Position numbers and translations under genes: made by a program. Of a stretch of DNA of 64,000 bases, positions 49,929 through 57,585 are shown piece by piece. Source of the DNA: Streptomyces noursei. GTDB taxonomy: Bacteria > Actinomycetota > Actinomycetes > Streptomycetales > Streptomycetaceae. The stretch spans positions 6,014,001 through 6,078,000 of the forward strand of contig NZ_CP070326.1 of NCBI RefSeq assembly GCF_016917755.1. Reading direction: 5' to 3'. The notes beneath the pieces were generated by a model, which saw only the letters and a list, made by a program, of their open reading frames with translations, ran no database searches and was not told where the DNA came from. Position 1 is the first letter of the stretch; every line of letters starts with the position of its first letter.

Positions 49929-50795
49929 ATGACGCCTCAACCACCGGAAAACCGGGATAAAGACGCCGGTCGCTGGAGTGATCTGGGCCGCCCGCCGCTG
50001 AACGCGAACGCGCTGCGCCGGGCCCTCGTCCGCCCCGGCTCGCTCTGGTCCTCACTGGACGTCGTCCCCGCCACCGGGTCCACCAACACCGACCTCGTCG
50101 AGCGGGCGGCGGCCGGTGGCCTGCGCGAGGGCGCCGTCCTCATCGCCGAGGAACAGTCGGCCGCCCGCGGCCGGCTCGACCGCCGCTGGTCGGCGCCGTC
50201 CCGCTCCGGGCTCTTCTTCTCCGTCTACCTCACGCCGACCGTGCCGCCGGCCCGCTGGGGCTGGCTCCCCCTCCTCACCGGAGTGGCCGCGGCCACCGCG
50301 ATCGCCCGCGCCGCCGGCGTCGACACCGCGCTCAAGTGGCCCAACGACCTGCTGATCACGGTGGACGGCGCGGAACGCAAGCTCGGCGGCATCCTCGCCG
50401 AACGCGCCGCCGACGGCGTCGTCATCGGCATGGGCCTCAACGTCTCGCTCACCGCCGACGAACTCCCCGTCCCCACCGCCGGCTCGCTGGCCCTCGCGGG
50501 CGCCGCCAACACGGACCGGGACCCGCTGCTGCGGGCCGTCCTCCGCTCGCTGGAGGAGTGGTACGGCGAGTGGCAGGAAGCGGACGGCGATCCGGGCGCG
50601 TGCCGCCTCCAGGCGGCGTACGCGGCGGGCTGCGCGACGCTGGGGCGCAAGGTGCGGGCGCACCTGCCGGGCGACCGCTCGATCGACGGCGAGGCGGTCG
50701 CCCTCGACGCCGACGGCCGCCTCGTCCTGGCCACGGCGGACGGCGTCCAACAACCGGTGGACGCCGGCGACATCGTGCATCTCCGACCGGCGTAG
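49929..50795 (+). CDS. birA: Biotin–[acetyl-CoA-carboxylase] ligase
   Basis: A 288-residue monofunctional BirA: GSTNTDLVERAA, AEEQSAARGRLDRRWSAPSR (biotinyl-AMP loop GRGRxGR-like, here ARGRLDR), LKWPNDLLI, KLGGILAE and GMGLNVSLT. No N-terminal HTH, so it is not a repressor. It biotinylates the Lys of AccA2. ATG 49929 lies 6 nt after a -10 (TAGGCT) with no Shine–Dalgarno, so it is probably leaderless. Divergent pccB shares the 131-bp promoter region. Confidence 0.93.
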   Translation: MTPQPPENRDKDAGRWSDLGRPPLNANALRRALVRPGSLWSSLDVVPATGSTNTDLVERAAAGGLREGAVLIAEEQSAARGRLDRRWSAPSRSGLFFSVYLTPTVPPARWGWLPLLTGVAAATAIARAAGVDTALKWPNDLLITVDGAERKLGGILAERAADGVVIGMGLNVSLTADELPVPTAGSLALAGAANTDRDPLLRAVLRSLEEWYGEWQEADGDPGACRLQAAYAAGCATLGRKVRAHLPGDRSIDGEAVALDADGRLVLATADGVQQPVDAGDIVHLRPA

Positions 50796-51105
50796 CGGAT
50801 GTGTTGGGCGGGGCGCCCGGGGTGTGGTGGGTGCCGGTGTGGGTGCCCCGCCCGGTGGGGATGAGGGACGGGGCAGGACCGGGTTGCCGCTTGTACCTGT
50901 CCTCCCGCCGGGGTGGGGTCCGTTCATGACCGGTACCCACCACCGAGCCGGAGCCCCACCCCGACACACCCCTCCGCCGAAGGCGGAAAACGGTGCCCCC
51001 ACATCGGGGCAGCCGGCAACGTGGGAAGAAGCCGAGCGCAGCGGCTACGTGAGGCAGAGCACACCTGCCGTATCGTTGAGGCGGTCCGTCGGCAGGGAGC
51101 GGATC
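50796..51105 (+). other. Structured 310-bp leader upstream of adenylate cyclase
   Basis: No gene recognised. GTGGTGGGTGCCGGT (50824–50838) pairs with ACCGGTACCCACCAC (50929–50943), 14 of 15 bp, and between and after lie smaller stems such as CCGCC–GAA–GGCGG near 50970. A -10-like TATCGT (51071–51076) sits close to the gene, so the structure may be outside its transcript. Confidence 0.5.
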
Positions 51106-52347
51106 ATGGGCGAGCAGCGAGATCGGAAGGGCCGTGCGCAGGGAACGGACAGGGAGCGGTCGGTGACGGCCGACGAGTCGGGGGCCACCCCGCGCGGCGC
51201 GGACGCCGAGGGCGAGGCGGTGGGAGAGGCCCCTGCGGGCGATCCCGCAGGCGGTCCCGAAGCGGGCGACGGCGTCGTCGAAGACAACGGCGAGACCGCC
51301 GAGAACAACATCGCCGTGAAGCTCGAACAGCTCATCCTCGGGGCCGAGCGCCGCTACACGCCGTTCCAGGCGGCCCGCAGCGCCGGCGTTTCCATGGACC
51401 TCGCGGCCCGCTTCTGGCGGGCCATGGGCTTCGCGGACATCGGCCAGGTCAAGGCCCTCACCGAGGCCGATGTGCTGGCGCTGCGCCGGCTCGCCGGTCT
51501 CGTCGAGGCGGGGCTGCTGAGCGAGGCGATGGCCGTGCAGGTCGCCCGTTCCACCGGTCAGACCACGGCGCGGCTCGCCGACTGGCAGATCGACTCGTTC
51601 CTGGAGGGGCTGACCGAGCCCCAGGACTCCGGCCTGACCCGTACGGAGATCACCTATCCGCTGGTCGAGCTGCTGCTCCCGGAGTTGGAGGAGTTCCTGG
51701 TCTATGTGTGGCGGCGGCAGCTGGCCGCGGCCACCGGGCGGGTGGTCCAGGCGCAGGACGACGCGGAGATGGTGGACCGGCGGCTGGCCGTCGGGTTCGC
51801 CGACCTGGTCGGGTTCACCCGGCTGACGCGGCGGCTGGAGGAAGAGGAACTGGGCGAGCTGGTCGAGGCGTTCGAGACCACCGCCGCCGATCTGGTCGCC
51901 GCGCACGGCGGCCGGCTCATCAAGACCCTGGGCGACGAGGTGCTCTTCGCGGCGGACGACGCGGGCATCGCGGCCGAGATCGGGCTGCGGCTGATCGAGA
52001 CCATGGGCCACGACGAGACGATGCCCGAGCTGCGGGTGGGCATCGCGTTCGGCACGGTCACGACCCGGATGGGCGATGTCTTCGGGACGACCGTCAACCT
52101 GGCCAGCCGGCTGACCTCGATAGCGCCGAAGGACACCGTGCTGGTGGACCAGGCGTTCGCGGAGGAGCTGGGGCGTACGGGCGACGCACCGGTCTCCGAG
52201 GCGGATGCCGCGGCGGCGGAGAAGGCCGCCCAGGAGGGCACCGGCAGCCCGCCGCCCCCGTACCGCTTCGCGTTGCAGCCGATGTGGCAGCGGCCGGTGC
52301 GCGGTCTGGGCGTCGTCGAGCCGTGGATGTTGACCCGGCGCGGGTGA
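51106..52347 (+). CDS. cya: Class III adenylate cyclase
   Basis: A 413-residue cytoplasmic cyclase making cAMP. An acidic, disordered N-terminus (residues 1–65) leads to a helical regulatory region (IAVKLEQLILGAERRYTPFQ) and the cyclase catalytic domain: GFADLVGFTRLTRRLEEEEL (first metal Asp), GGRLIKTLGDEVLFAADDAG (second metal Asp and Lys) and GTTVNLASRLTSIAPKDTVL (transition-state Asn, Arg). This is the single germination-related cyclase of Streptomyces (SCO4928-type). ATG 51106 has GGGAG 6 bp upstream. It follows birA in the same direction. Confidence 0.93.
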   Translation: MGEQRDRKGRAQGTDRERSVTADESGATPRGADAEGEAVGEAPAGDPAGGPEAGDGVVEDNGETAENNIAVKLEQLILGAERRYTPFQAARSAGVSMDLAARFWRAMGFADIGQVKALTEADVLALRRLAGLVEAGLLSEAMAVQVARSTGQTTARLADWQIDSFLEGLTEPQDSGLTRTEITYPLVELLLPELEEFLVYVWRRQLAAATGRVVQAQDDAEMVDRRLAVGFADLVGFTRLTRRLEEEELGELVEAFETTAADLVAAHGGRLIKTLGDEVLFAADDAGIAAEIGLRLIETMGHDETMPELRVGIAFGTVTTRMGDVFGTTVNLASRLTSIAPKDTVLVDQAFAEELGRTGDAPVSEADAAAAEKAAQEGTGSPPPPYRFALQPMWQRPVRGLGVVEPWMLTRRG

Positions 52348-52410
52348 GGCGCACGGCCGCGGTGGGCCCTGCCGTAAACCGGCGCGAGCTGACATGATCC
52401 TCAGCGGTCG

Positions 52411-52428
52411 GGTCAACGATCGTTAACC
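52411..52428. promoter_or_regulatory. Operator-like palindrome before the enoyl-CoA hydratase gene
   Basis: GGTCAACGATCGTTAACC is symmetric except at one pair, centred 28 bp upstream of ATG 52447. The AACGATCGTT core is typical of TetR-family fatty acid or acyl-CoA regulators (inference). Confidence 0.5.
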
Positions 52429-52446
52429 GGGAATCGGGAGGGCGGC

Positions 52447-53250
52447 ATGAGCGGTACGCGGCGGTTCGGTGCGGACGAGTGGGTCGGCGTGGCGCGGCAC
52501 GGCTTCGTGGCGGAGCTGGTCATGGACCGGCCGAAGGCGATGAACGCGATGTCGACGGCGATGGCCGACGCGCTGGCGCAGGCGTGCGCCGAGCTGGCCG
52601 CCGACCGTTCCGTGCGGGCGGTGGTGCTCACCTCCACCCATGAGCGGGCGTTCTGCGTGGGGGCCGACCTCAAGGAGCGCAACTCCTTCACGGACGCCGA
52701 TCTGATGCGGCAGCGGCCGCGCACCCGGGCCGCCTACACCGGGGTGCTGGAGCTGCCGATGCCGACGATCGCGGCGGTGCACGGCTTCGCGCTCGGTGGC
52801 GGTTACGAGTTGGCGCTGGCCTGCGATCTGATCGTCGCGGACGGCACCGCGGTGGTGGGGCTGCCGGAGGTGTCGGTGGGCGTCATTCCCGGCGGGGGTG
52901 GGACGCAGCTGCTGCCGCGCCGGGTGGGCGCGGCGCGCGCCGCCGAGCTGGTGTTCACCGCGCGCCGGGTGCCGGCGGCGGAGGCCGGCGAGCTGGGGCT
53001 GGTGGACCGGGTGGTGGCGGATGGGCGGGACCGGGCGGAGGCGCTGGAGCTGGCCGCCGCGATCGCCCGTAACTCGCCGGTGGGGCTGCGTGCGGCCAAG
53101 CGCGCCATGCGGCTCGGTCAGGGCCTGGACCTGCGGGCCGGGCTGGATCTGGAGGACGGAGCCTGGCGCAGCGTGGCGTTCTCCGGGGACCGGGCCGAGG
53201 GCGTCGCGGCCTTCAACGAGAAGCGGGACCCGAACTGGCCGGGGGAGTGA
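52447..53250 (+). CDS. Enoyl-CoA hydratase/isomerase family protein
   Basis: A 267-residue crotonase-fold enzyme: VAELVMDRPKAMNAMSTAMA, VLTSTHERAFCVGADLKERN (oxyanion hole), IAAVHGFALGGGYELALACD and LPEVSVGVIPGGGGTQLLPR. The Glu of GGGYELALA and the Glu in LPEVSVG are the two catalytic acids of enoyl-CoA hydratases, so hydration of 2-enoyl-CoA is likely. GGGAGGG precedes ATG 52447. Substrate chain length cannot be told. Confidence 0.92.
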   Translation: MSGTRRFGADEWVGVARHGFVAELVMDRPKAMNAMSTAMADALAQACAELAADRSVRAVVLTSTHERAFCVGADLKERNSFTDADLMRQRPRTRAAYTGVLELPMPTIAAVHGFALGGGYELALACDLIVADGTAVVGLPEVSVGVIPGGGGTQLLPRRVGAARAAELVFTARRVPAAEAGELGLVDRVVADGRDRAEALELAAAIARNSPVGLRAAKRAMRLGQGLDLRAGLDLEDGAWRSVAFSGDRAEGVAAFNEKRDPNWPGE

Positions 53251-53330
53251 CGCTCCGCCCCGCCCCGTCCGGTGGCTGACCAGCGGAAGGGGCGAATCGG
53301 GTCAATCATTCCTACGCTGTAATACAGAGC

Positions 53331-54518
53331 GTGCTCACGGTGACGGAATGTGAGGATCCGGTGACGGGCGAGGCTGACGCGAGGCTGCGGGCCGTGGTGG
53401 AGCTGGCGCAGGCGATGGCCGCCGCGCCGGCGCTGCGCGACTCGGCCCGGGCCGCCGCGCAGGGCGCACGCCGGGCGCTGGCGGGCTCCTTCGCGGCCCT
53501 CTCCATGTGGGAGCGCGAGCGGGGGCGGCTGCGGGTGCTGGCGAACGTCGGCGAACTCGCTCCGGGGGAGCGGGAGTTCCCCGACAACGAGGCGTATCCG
53601 GTGCACGAGTTCCCGGAGGTCGTCGAGTTCCTGCACGAGCAGTGGGCCGGCGGCGGGGAGCCCGGCGCGTGGGTGGAGTTCGCCGAGGGCGGGCCGCGGG
53701 AGGGCGCGCCGGCGGGGGGCTCGTACAACCATCAGCGGGTGGCCGCGCTGCGCCGGCGCGGCCGGGGCTGCTGCGTGGTGGCCCCGATCGTGCTGCACGG
53801 CCGGGCGTGGGGCGAGCTCTATGTGGCGCGGCGGGCCGGGGAGCCGGTGTTCGGGCGGGCGGACGTCGATTTCGCGACCGTGCTGGCCGCCGTCACGGCC
53901 GCCGGGATCGCCCAGACCGAGCGGCTCGCGGAGGCCCGCCGGCTGGCGTTCACCGACGCGCTGACCGGCCTGGCCAACCGCCGGGCCGTCGACATGCGAC
54001 TGGACGAGGCGTTGGAGCGGCACCGCGTGGACGGTGTGGCGGTCAGCCTGGTGGTGTGCGATCTGAACGGGCTGAAGCAGGTGAACGACTCGCGCGGGCA
54101 CGCGGTCGGCGACCGGCTGCTGGAGCGCTTCGGGTCGGTGCTGTCGCTGTGCGGCGCGATGCTGCCGGGGACGCTCGTGGCGCGGTTGGGCGGCGACGAG
54201 TTCTGCCTGCTGGCGGTCGGGCCGGGGAGCGACGAGGTGGCCAAGGTGGCCGGTGAGCTGTGCCGGCGGGCCGGTGAGCTGGACCTCGGCGAGGGGGTCG
54301 CGGTGGGGGTCGCCTCGACCGGCGACCCGATAGGGCCGGTGCACAGCGCCCGCCGGCTCTTCCGGCTCGCGGACGCCGCCCAGTACCGGGCCAAGGCGGC
54401 GAAGTCCGGCGGGCCGGTGGTGGCCGGGCGGCACGGCGGCGCGGACGACCCGGTGGTGCAGCTGGCGGACTCGCCGGAGCCGCCGCCGGGGCCGGAGCGA
54501 CGGAGGTTCCGGAGGTGA
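53331..54518 (+). CDS. cdgE: GAF–GGDEF diguanylate cyclase
   Basis: A 395-residue protein. Residues about 10–195 are a GAF domain (AALSMWERERGRLRVLANVG, CVVAPIVLHGRAWGELYVAR). After a short coiled linker, residues 205–370 are a GGDEF domain with FTDALTGLANRRAVDMRLDE, DLNGLKQVNDSRGHAVGDRL and the intact active site ARLGGDEFCLLAVG. It should make cyclic di-GMP, which controls Streptomyces development through BldD. From memory this is the CdgE position (SCO4931-type); the gene name rests on that. GTG 53331 lies 5 nt after TAATAC, a likely -10, and has no Shine–Dalgarno. Confidence 0.88.
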   Translation: MLTVTECEDPVTGEADARLRAVVELAQAMAAAPALRDSARAAAQGARRALAGSFAALSMWERERGRLRVLANVGELAPGEREFPDNEAYPVHEFPEVVEFLHEQWAGGGEPGAWVEFAEGGPREGAPAGGSYNHQRVAALRRRGRGCCVVAPIVLHGRAWGELYVARRAGEPVFGRADVDFATVLAAVTAAGIAQTERLAEARRLAFTDALTGLANRRAVDMRLDEALERHRVDGVAVSLVVCDLNGLKQVNDSRGHAVGDRLLERFGSVLSLCGAMLPGTLVARLGGDEFCLLAVGPGSDEVAKVAGELCRRAGELDLGEGVAVGVASTGDPIGPVHSARRLFRLADAAQYRAKAAKSGGPVVAGRHGGADDPVVQLADSPEPPPGPERRRFRR

Positions 54519-54603
54519 CGCGGGGTGCCGGGTGACGGGGCGCGATCGGCGCGGGCGATGATCGGTAAGGGGTGATCCCGAAATCCGGTGGTGACATCTG
54601 GCG

Positions 54604-54627
54604 ATTCAGTCTCTAGGGTGCCTGAAT
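54604..54627 (+). promoter_or_regulatory. hutH promoter/operator region
   Basis: ATTCAG (54604–54609) and CTGAAT (54622–54627) form a dyad with 12-bp spacing directly before the ATG. A -10-like TAGGGT (54614–54619) lies inside it, 8 nt before the ATG, so binding would block a near-leaderless start. Confidence 0.45.
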
Positions 54628-56172
54628 ATGGATATGCACACTGTGGTGCTGGGGACGTCCGGCACCACCGCACAGGACGTCATCGCGGTGGCCCGCGGCG
54701 CGGCGCGGATCGAGCTGTCCGAGGAGGCCCGCGCCGCCGTCGCCGCCTCGCGCGCCTTCATCGACGAACTCGCCGCCAAGCCCGACCCGGTCTACGGCGT
54801 CTCCACCGGCTTCGGCGCCCTCGCCGTCCGGCACATCAGCCCCGAACTGCGGGCCCAGCTCCAGCGCAACATCGTGCGTTCGCACGCGGCCGGCATGGGC
54901 CCGGCCGTCGAGCGCGAGGTGGTCCGCGCCCTGATGTTCCTGCGGCTGAAGACCCTCGCCTCGGGGCACACCGGCGTCCGCCCGGTGGTCGTCGAGACCA
55001 TGGCCGCCCTCCTGAACGCCGGGATCACCCCGGTCGTCCACGAGTACGGCTCGCTCGGCTGCTCCGGCGACCTCGCGCCGCTCTCGCACTGCGCGCTGAC
55101 GCTGATGGGCGAGGGCGATGCGGAAGGCCCCGACGGCGTCGTCCGGCCCTCCGGCGAACTGCTGGCCGCGCACGGCATCGCGCCCGTCGAGCTCCGTGAG
55201 AAGGAGGGGCTGGCGCTCCTCAACGGCACCGACGGCATGCTCGGCATGCTGGTGATGGCCTGCGCCGACCTGGCCCGGCTGTTCACCTCCGCGGACATCA
55301 CCGCCGCGCTCTCCATGGAGGCGCTGCTGGGCACCGACAAGGTCCTCGCGCCCGAGCTGCACGCCATCCGGCCGCACCCGGGCCAGGCCGCCTCGGCCGC
55401 CAACATGCTGACGTTCCTGGCCGGTTCCGGCCTCACCGGCCACCACCAGGACGACGCCCCGCGCGTCCAGGACGCCTACTCCATCCGCTGCGCCCCCCAG
55501 GTCGCCGGCGCCGGCCGGGACACCCTCGCGCACGCCCGCCTGGTCGCCGACCGGGAGCTGGCCGCCGCCGTCGACAACCCCGTCGTGCTGCCCGACGGCC
55601 GGGTGGAGTCCAACGGCAACTTCCACGGTGCACCGGTCGCCTACGCGCTGGACTTCCTGGCCATCGCCGCGGCCGACCTCGGCTCGATCGCCGAGCGCCG
55701 CACCGACCGCCTGCTGGACAAGAACCGCTCGCACGGGCTGCCCGCCTTCCTGGCCGGCGACCCGGGCGTCGACTCGGGCCTGATGATCGCCCAGTACACG
55801 CAGGCCGCGCTGGTCAGCGAACTGAAGCGGCTGGCCGCACCGGCGTCGGTGGACTCCATCCCGTCCTCCGCCATGCAGGAGGACCACGTCTCGATGGGCT
55901 GGTCGGCGGCGCGCAAGCTGCGCACCGCGGTGGACAACCTCACCCGGGTCGTCGCCGTCGAGCTCTACGCCGCGACCCGCGCCGTCGAGCTGCGCGAGGG
56001 ACTGGCGCCCGCGCCGGCGACCCGCGCGGTGCTGGACGCGCTGCGTGCCGCGGGCGTTCAGGGACCGGGCGAGGACCGCTTCCTGGCGCCCGACCTGGAG
56101 GCGGCGTACGCCTTTGTGCGGGACGGGAAGCTGGTGGCGGCGGCCGAGTCGGTCACCGGCCGACTGGCCTGA
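54628..56172 (+). CDS. hutH: Histidine ammonia-lyase
   Basis: A 514-residue MIO-dependent lyase converting histidine to urocanate. The MIO loop reads YGSLGCSGDLAPLSH, so the cofactor comes from Cys-Ser-Gly rather than the usual Ala-Ser-Gly, as I recall for other Streptomyces HutH. Other landmarks: PDPVYGVSTGFGALAVRHIS (mobile Tyr), QDAYSIRCAPQVAGAG and VDSIPSSAMQEDHVSMG. ATG 54628 (MDMHTVVLGTSG) is preferred; a second ATG is two codons on. It is not in an operon here; the remaining hut genes are elsewhere. Confidence 0.95.
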   Translation: MDMHTVVLGTSGTTAQDVIAVARGAARIELSEEARAAVAASRAFIDELAAKPDPVYGVSTGFGALAVRHISPELRAQLQRNIVRSHAAGMGPAVEREVVRALMFLRLKTLASGHTGVRPVVVETMAALLNAGITPVVHEYGSLGCSGDLAPLSHCALTLMGEGDAEGPDGVVRPSGELLAAHGIAPVELREKEGLALLNGTDGMLGMLVMACADLARLFTSADITAALSMEALLGTDKVLAPELHAIRPHPGQAASAANMLTFLAGSGLTGHHQDDAPRVQDAYSIRCAPQVAGAGRDTLAHARLVADRELAAAVDNPVVLPDGRVESNGNFHGAPVAYALDFLAIAAADLGSIAERRTDRLLDKNRSHGLPAFLAGDPGVDSGLMIAQYTQAALVSELKRLAAPASVDSIPSSAMQEDHVSMGWSAARKLRTAVDNLTRVVAVELYAATRAVELREGLAPAPATRAVLDALRAAGVQGPGEDRFLAPDLEAAYAFVRDGKLVAAAESVTGRLA

Positions 56173-56230
56173 CGGCACCTCAACTCGGCGGCGCAGGGCC
56201 GCGCGTCGGCCGCGGCCGGCATCCGGGGCG

Positions 56231-56251
56231 GGGCGGTCCTGGGACCGTCCC
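56231..56251 (+). terminator. Hairpin after hutH
   Basis: GGGCGGTCC and GGACCGTCCC can pair (one bulged base) around a short TG loop, about 60 bp past the hutH stop. No U-tract. Confidence 0.4.
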
Positions 56252-56287
56252 CTCCGAGCCGCGCGGGCCGGCGGGTGCGCGCCCGGC

Positions 56288-56710
56288 TCAGGCGGTCTCG
56301 TCGCGGGTGCGGTGCACGGAGTAGCCGACCAGCGCGGCGCCGAGCACCAGGCAGGCCGCGCCGCCGACCGCATAGGGCGTGGTGTCGAGGCTGCCGGTGT
56401 CGGCGAGGTAGTGGGCCGGTCCGCCGTTCTCGGCCGGCGCGCCGCCGGGCCGGGTGGTGGTCGAACCGATACCGGACTCCCGCGTATCGGAATTCTTCTT
56501 TTCGGTGGATCCGTCGCCGGTATGCCTCTCGGCGCCGGACGGGTCCGACACATTCGCCTGCCCCGGAGCGGCCGGCGCGGATTCCGCCCGCAGGCCGGAA
56601 TGTGTCGCTCCGTCATCTTCCACGATCGCGTTGGCGGACGGCACGAACCACAGGGCGAACAGCACCGATCCCGCGGCAGCGGCGGTCAGTAGTGGTCGTC
56701 GTGCGGTCAC
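56288..56710 (-). CDS. Sortase-anchored (LAXTG) small surface protein
   Basis: A 140-residue precursor. The signal peptide is RRPLLTAAAAGSVLFALWFV then PSANA. The mature part is hydrophilic, Ser/Thr/Gly/Glu-rich and has no Cys. The C-terminus is a sorting signal: YLADTGSLDTT (LAXTG motif, LADTG), a hydrophobic helix PYAVGGAACLVLGAALVGYS and the basic tail VHRTRDE. LAXTG is the motif used by class E sortases in Streptomyces, so the protein is probably covalently attached to peptidoglycan. Function is unknown. GTG 56710; AAGGGGG upstream. Confidence 0.8.
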   Translation of the reverse strand: MTARRPLLTAAAAGSVLFALWFVPSANAIVEDDGATHSGLRAESAPAAPGQANVSDPSGAERHTGDGSTEKKNSDTRESGIGSTTTRPGGAPAENGGPAHYLADTGSLDTTPYAVGGAACLVLGAALVGYSVHRTRDETA

Positions 56711-56818
56711 GAAAGCTATCCCCCTTGTGGGTTCGGCGAATTGGCCGTTGACCGCAGATGTTAGTGACCGCCGCGGGTCGCGCGGTAGTCGGGACCCGGA
56801 CGTGCATACCCTCCGTTC

Positions 56819-57157
56819 ATGAGCAATGGCGAGACATCACGCTTTGTACGGCTTCACGTCGAACTGGTCATGGAGGTCACCGACGCCGCGCAGCTGACCG
56901 GCGCCGCCTTCGACCGGATCACCGCCGACCCCGCGCTCCCCGAAGAGGAACGCAGGCAGTCGCAGGAGACGGTCAGAGACGACCCGGCGGAGGCGCTGGC
57001 CCATCTCATCGATCCCTTCGACCTGGTCGCCGAGGTGCCGGGCACCGAACTCGCCCAGGCGTCCTGGAGCAGTGAGGAGATGACCGACTACGACCCGGAC
57101 GCCGAGTGGGACGCGGCGGAGTGGGACCTTGCGGACGACACGGACGGGGAGGGCTGA
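56819..57157 (+). CDS. Acidic hypothetical protein
   Basis: A 112-residue cytoplasmic protein with an N-terminal part RFVRLHVELVMEVTDAAQLT, a helical middle (LPEEERRQSQETVRDD) and a very acidic C-terminus rich in Asp, Glu and Trp (AEWDAAEWDLADDTD). I recognise it as a conserved Streptomyces protein of unknown function next to hutH. ATG 56819 follows a -10 (TACCCT, 56807–56812) by 6 nt with no Shine–Dalgarno, so a leaderless transcript is likely. Confidence 0.8.
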   Translation: MSNGETSRFVRLHVELVMEVTDAAQLTGAAFDRITADPALPEEERRQSQETVRDDPAEALAHLIDPFDLVAEVPGTELAQASWSSEEMTDYDPDAEWDAAEWDLADDTDGEG

Positions 57158-57585
57158 CCCCGGCTCCACCGCCCTTCCACCGAGGCCCCCGCACGGCGCG
57201 CCGTGCGGGGGTCGATGACGTGTGGGGCGCCCGCTCGTTATCCCGGCCGGGACGCCGAATGGGGCCGGGGGCGTGGGGGCGGTGAATCGGAGGAATCGGA
57301 GGCGGGTCGTGCGCCGGGGCGCAAGCCCGCTCTCGGCCACGCCACAGTCAGGCGTTATGCAGCACCTCACAGCTATATGCGTGATCTGCAGCATTCGCTG
57401 CGCGATGGTCGTTTTGCCCGCGATTACGTGTCCTTCCCCACAATTCCGCCAGGAATGGAGTGGGCGAAAGGGATAGGGCGTTCCATGGGGAGTCGGCCGG
57501 AATGCCTGCGTCCAGATATGTCTGCGCTCGGTTGGCGGCCCGCTCGGGGATTTTTCGCAAATCGGCAGCAATGGAGAAGCGTGTG
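57158..57585 (+). other. 428-bp leader region of the L,D-transpeptidase gene
   Basis: Apart from the terminator at 57186 no gene is seen. From about 57330 the composition is clearly lower in GC than anywhere nearby and includes TTATGCAGC, TATATGCGTGATCTGCAGC and other near-repeats of TGCAGC. This suggests the promoter plus a long 5' leader. Confidence 0.5.
57186..57211 (+). terminator. Terminator (perfect palindrome)
   Basis: CCCCCGCACGGCGCGCCGTG followed by CGGGGG is a 26-nt perfect palindrome 28 bp after the acidic-protein stop. Confidence 0.8.

Noticed and set aside
50796-51105. Known riboswitch upstream of adenylate cyclase
   Set aside because: No conserved core of a riboswitch class I know (including the cyclic di-AMP type) could be matched by eye; described as structured DNA only.
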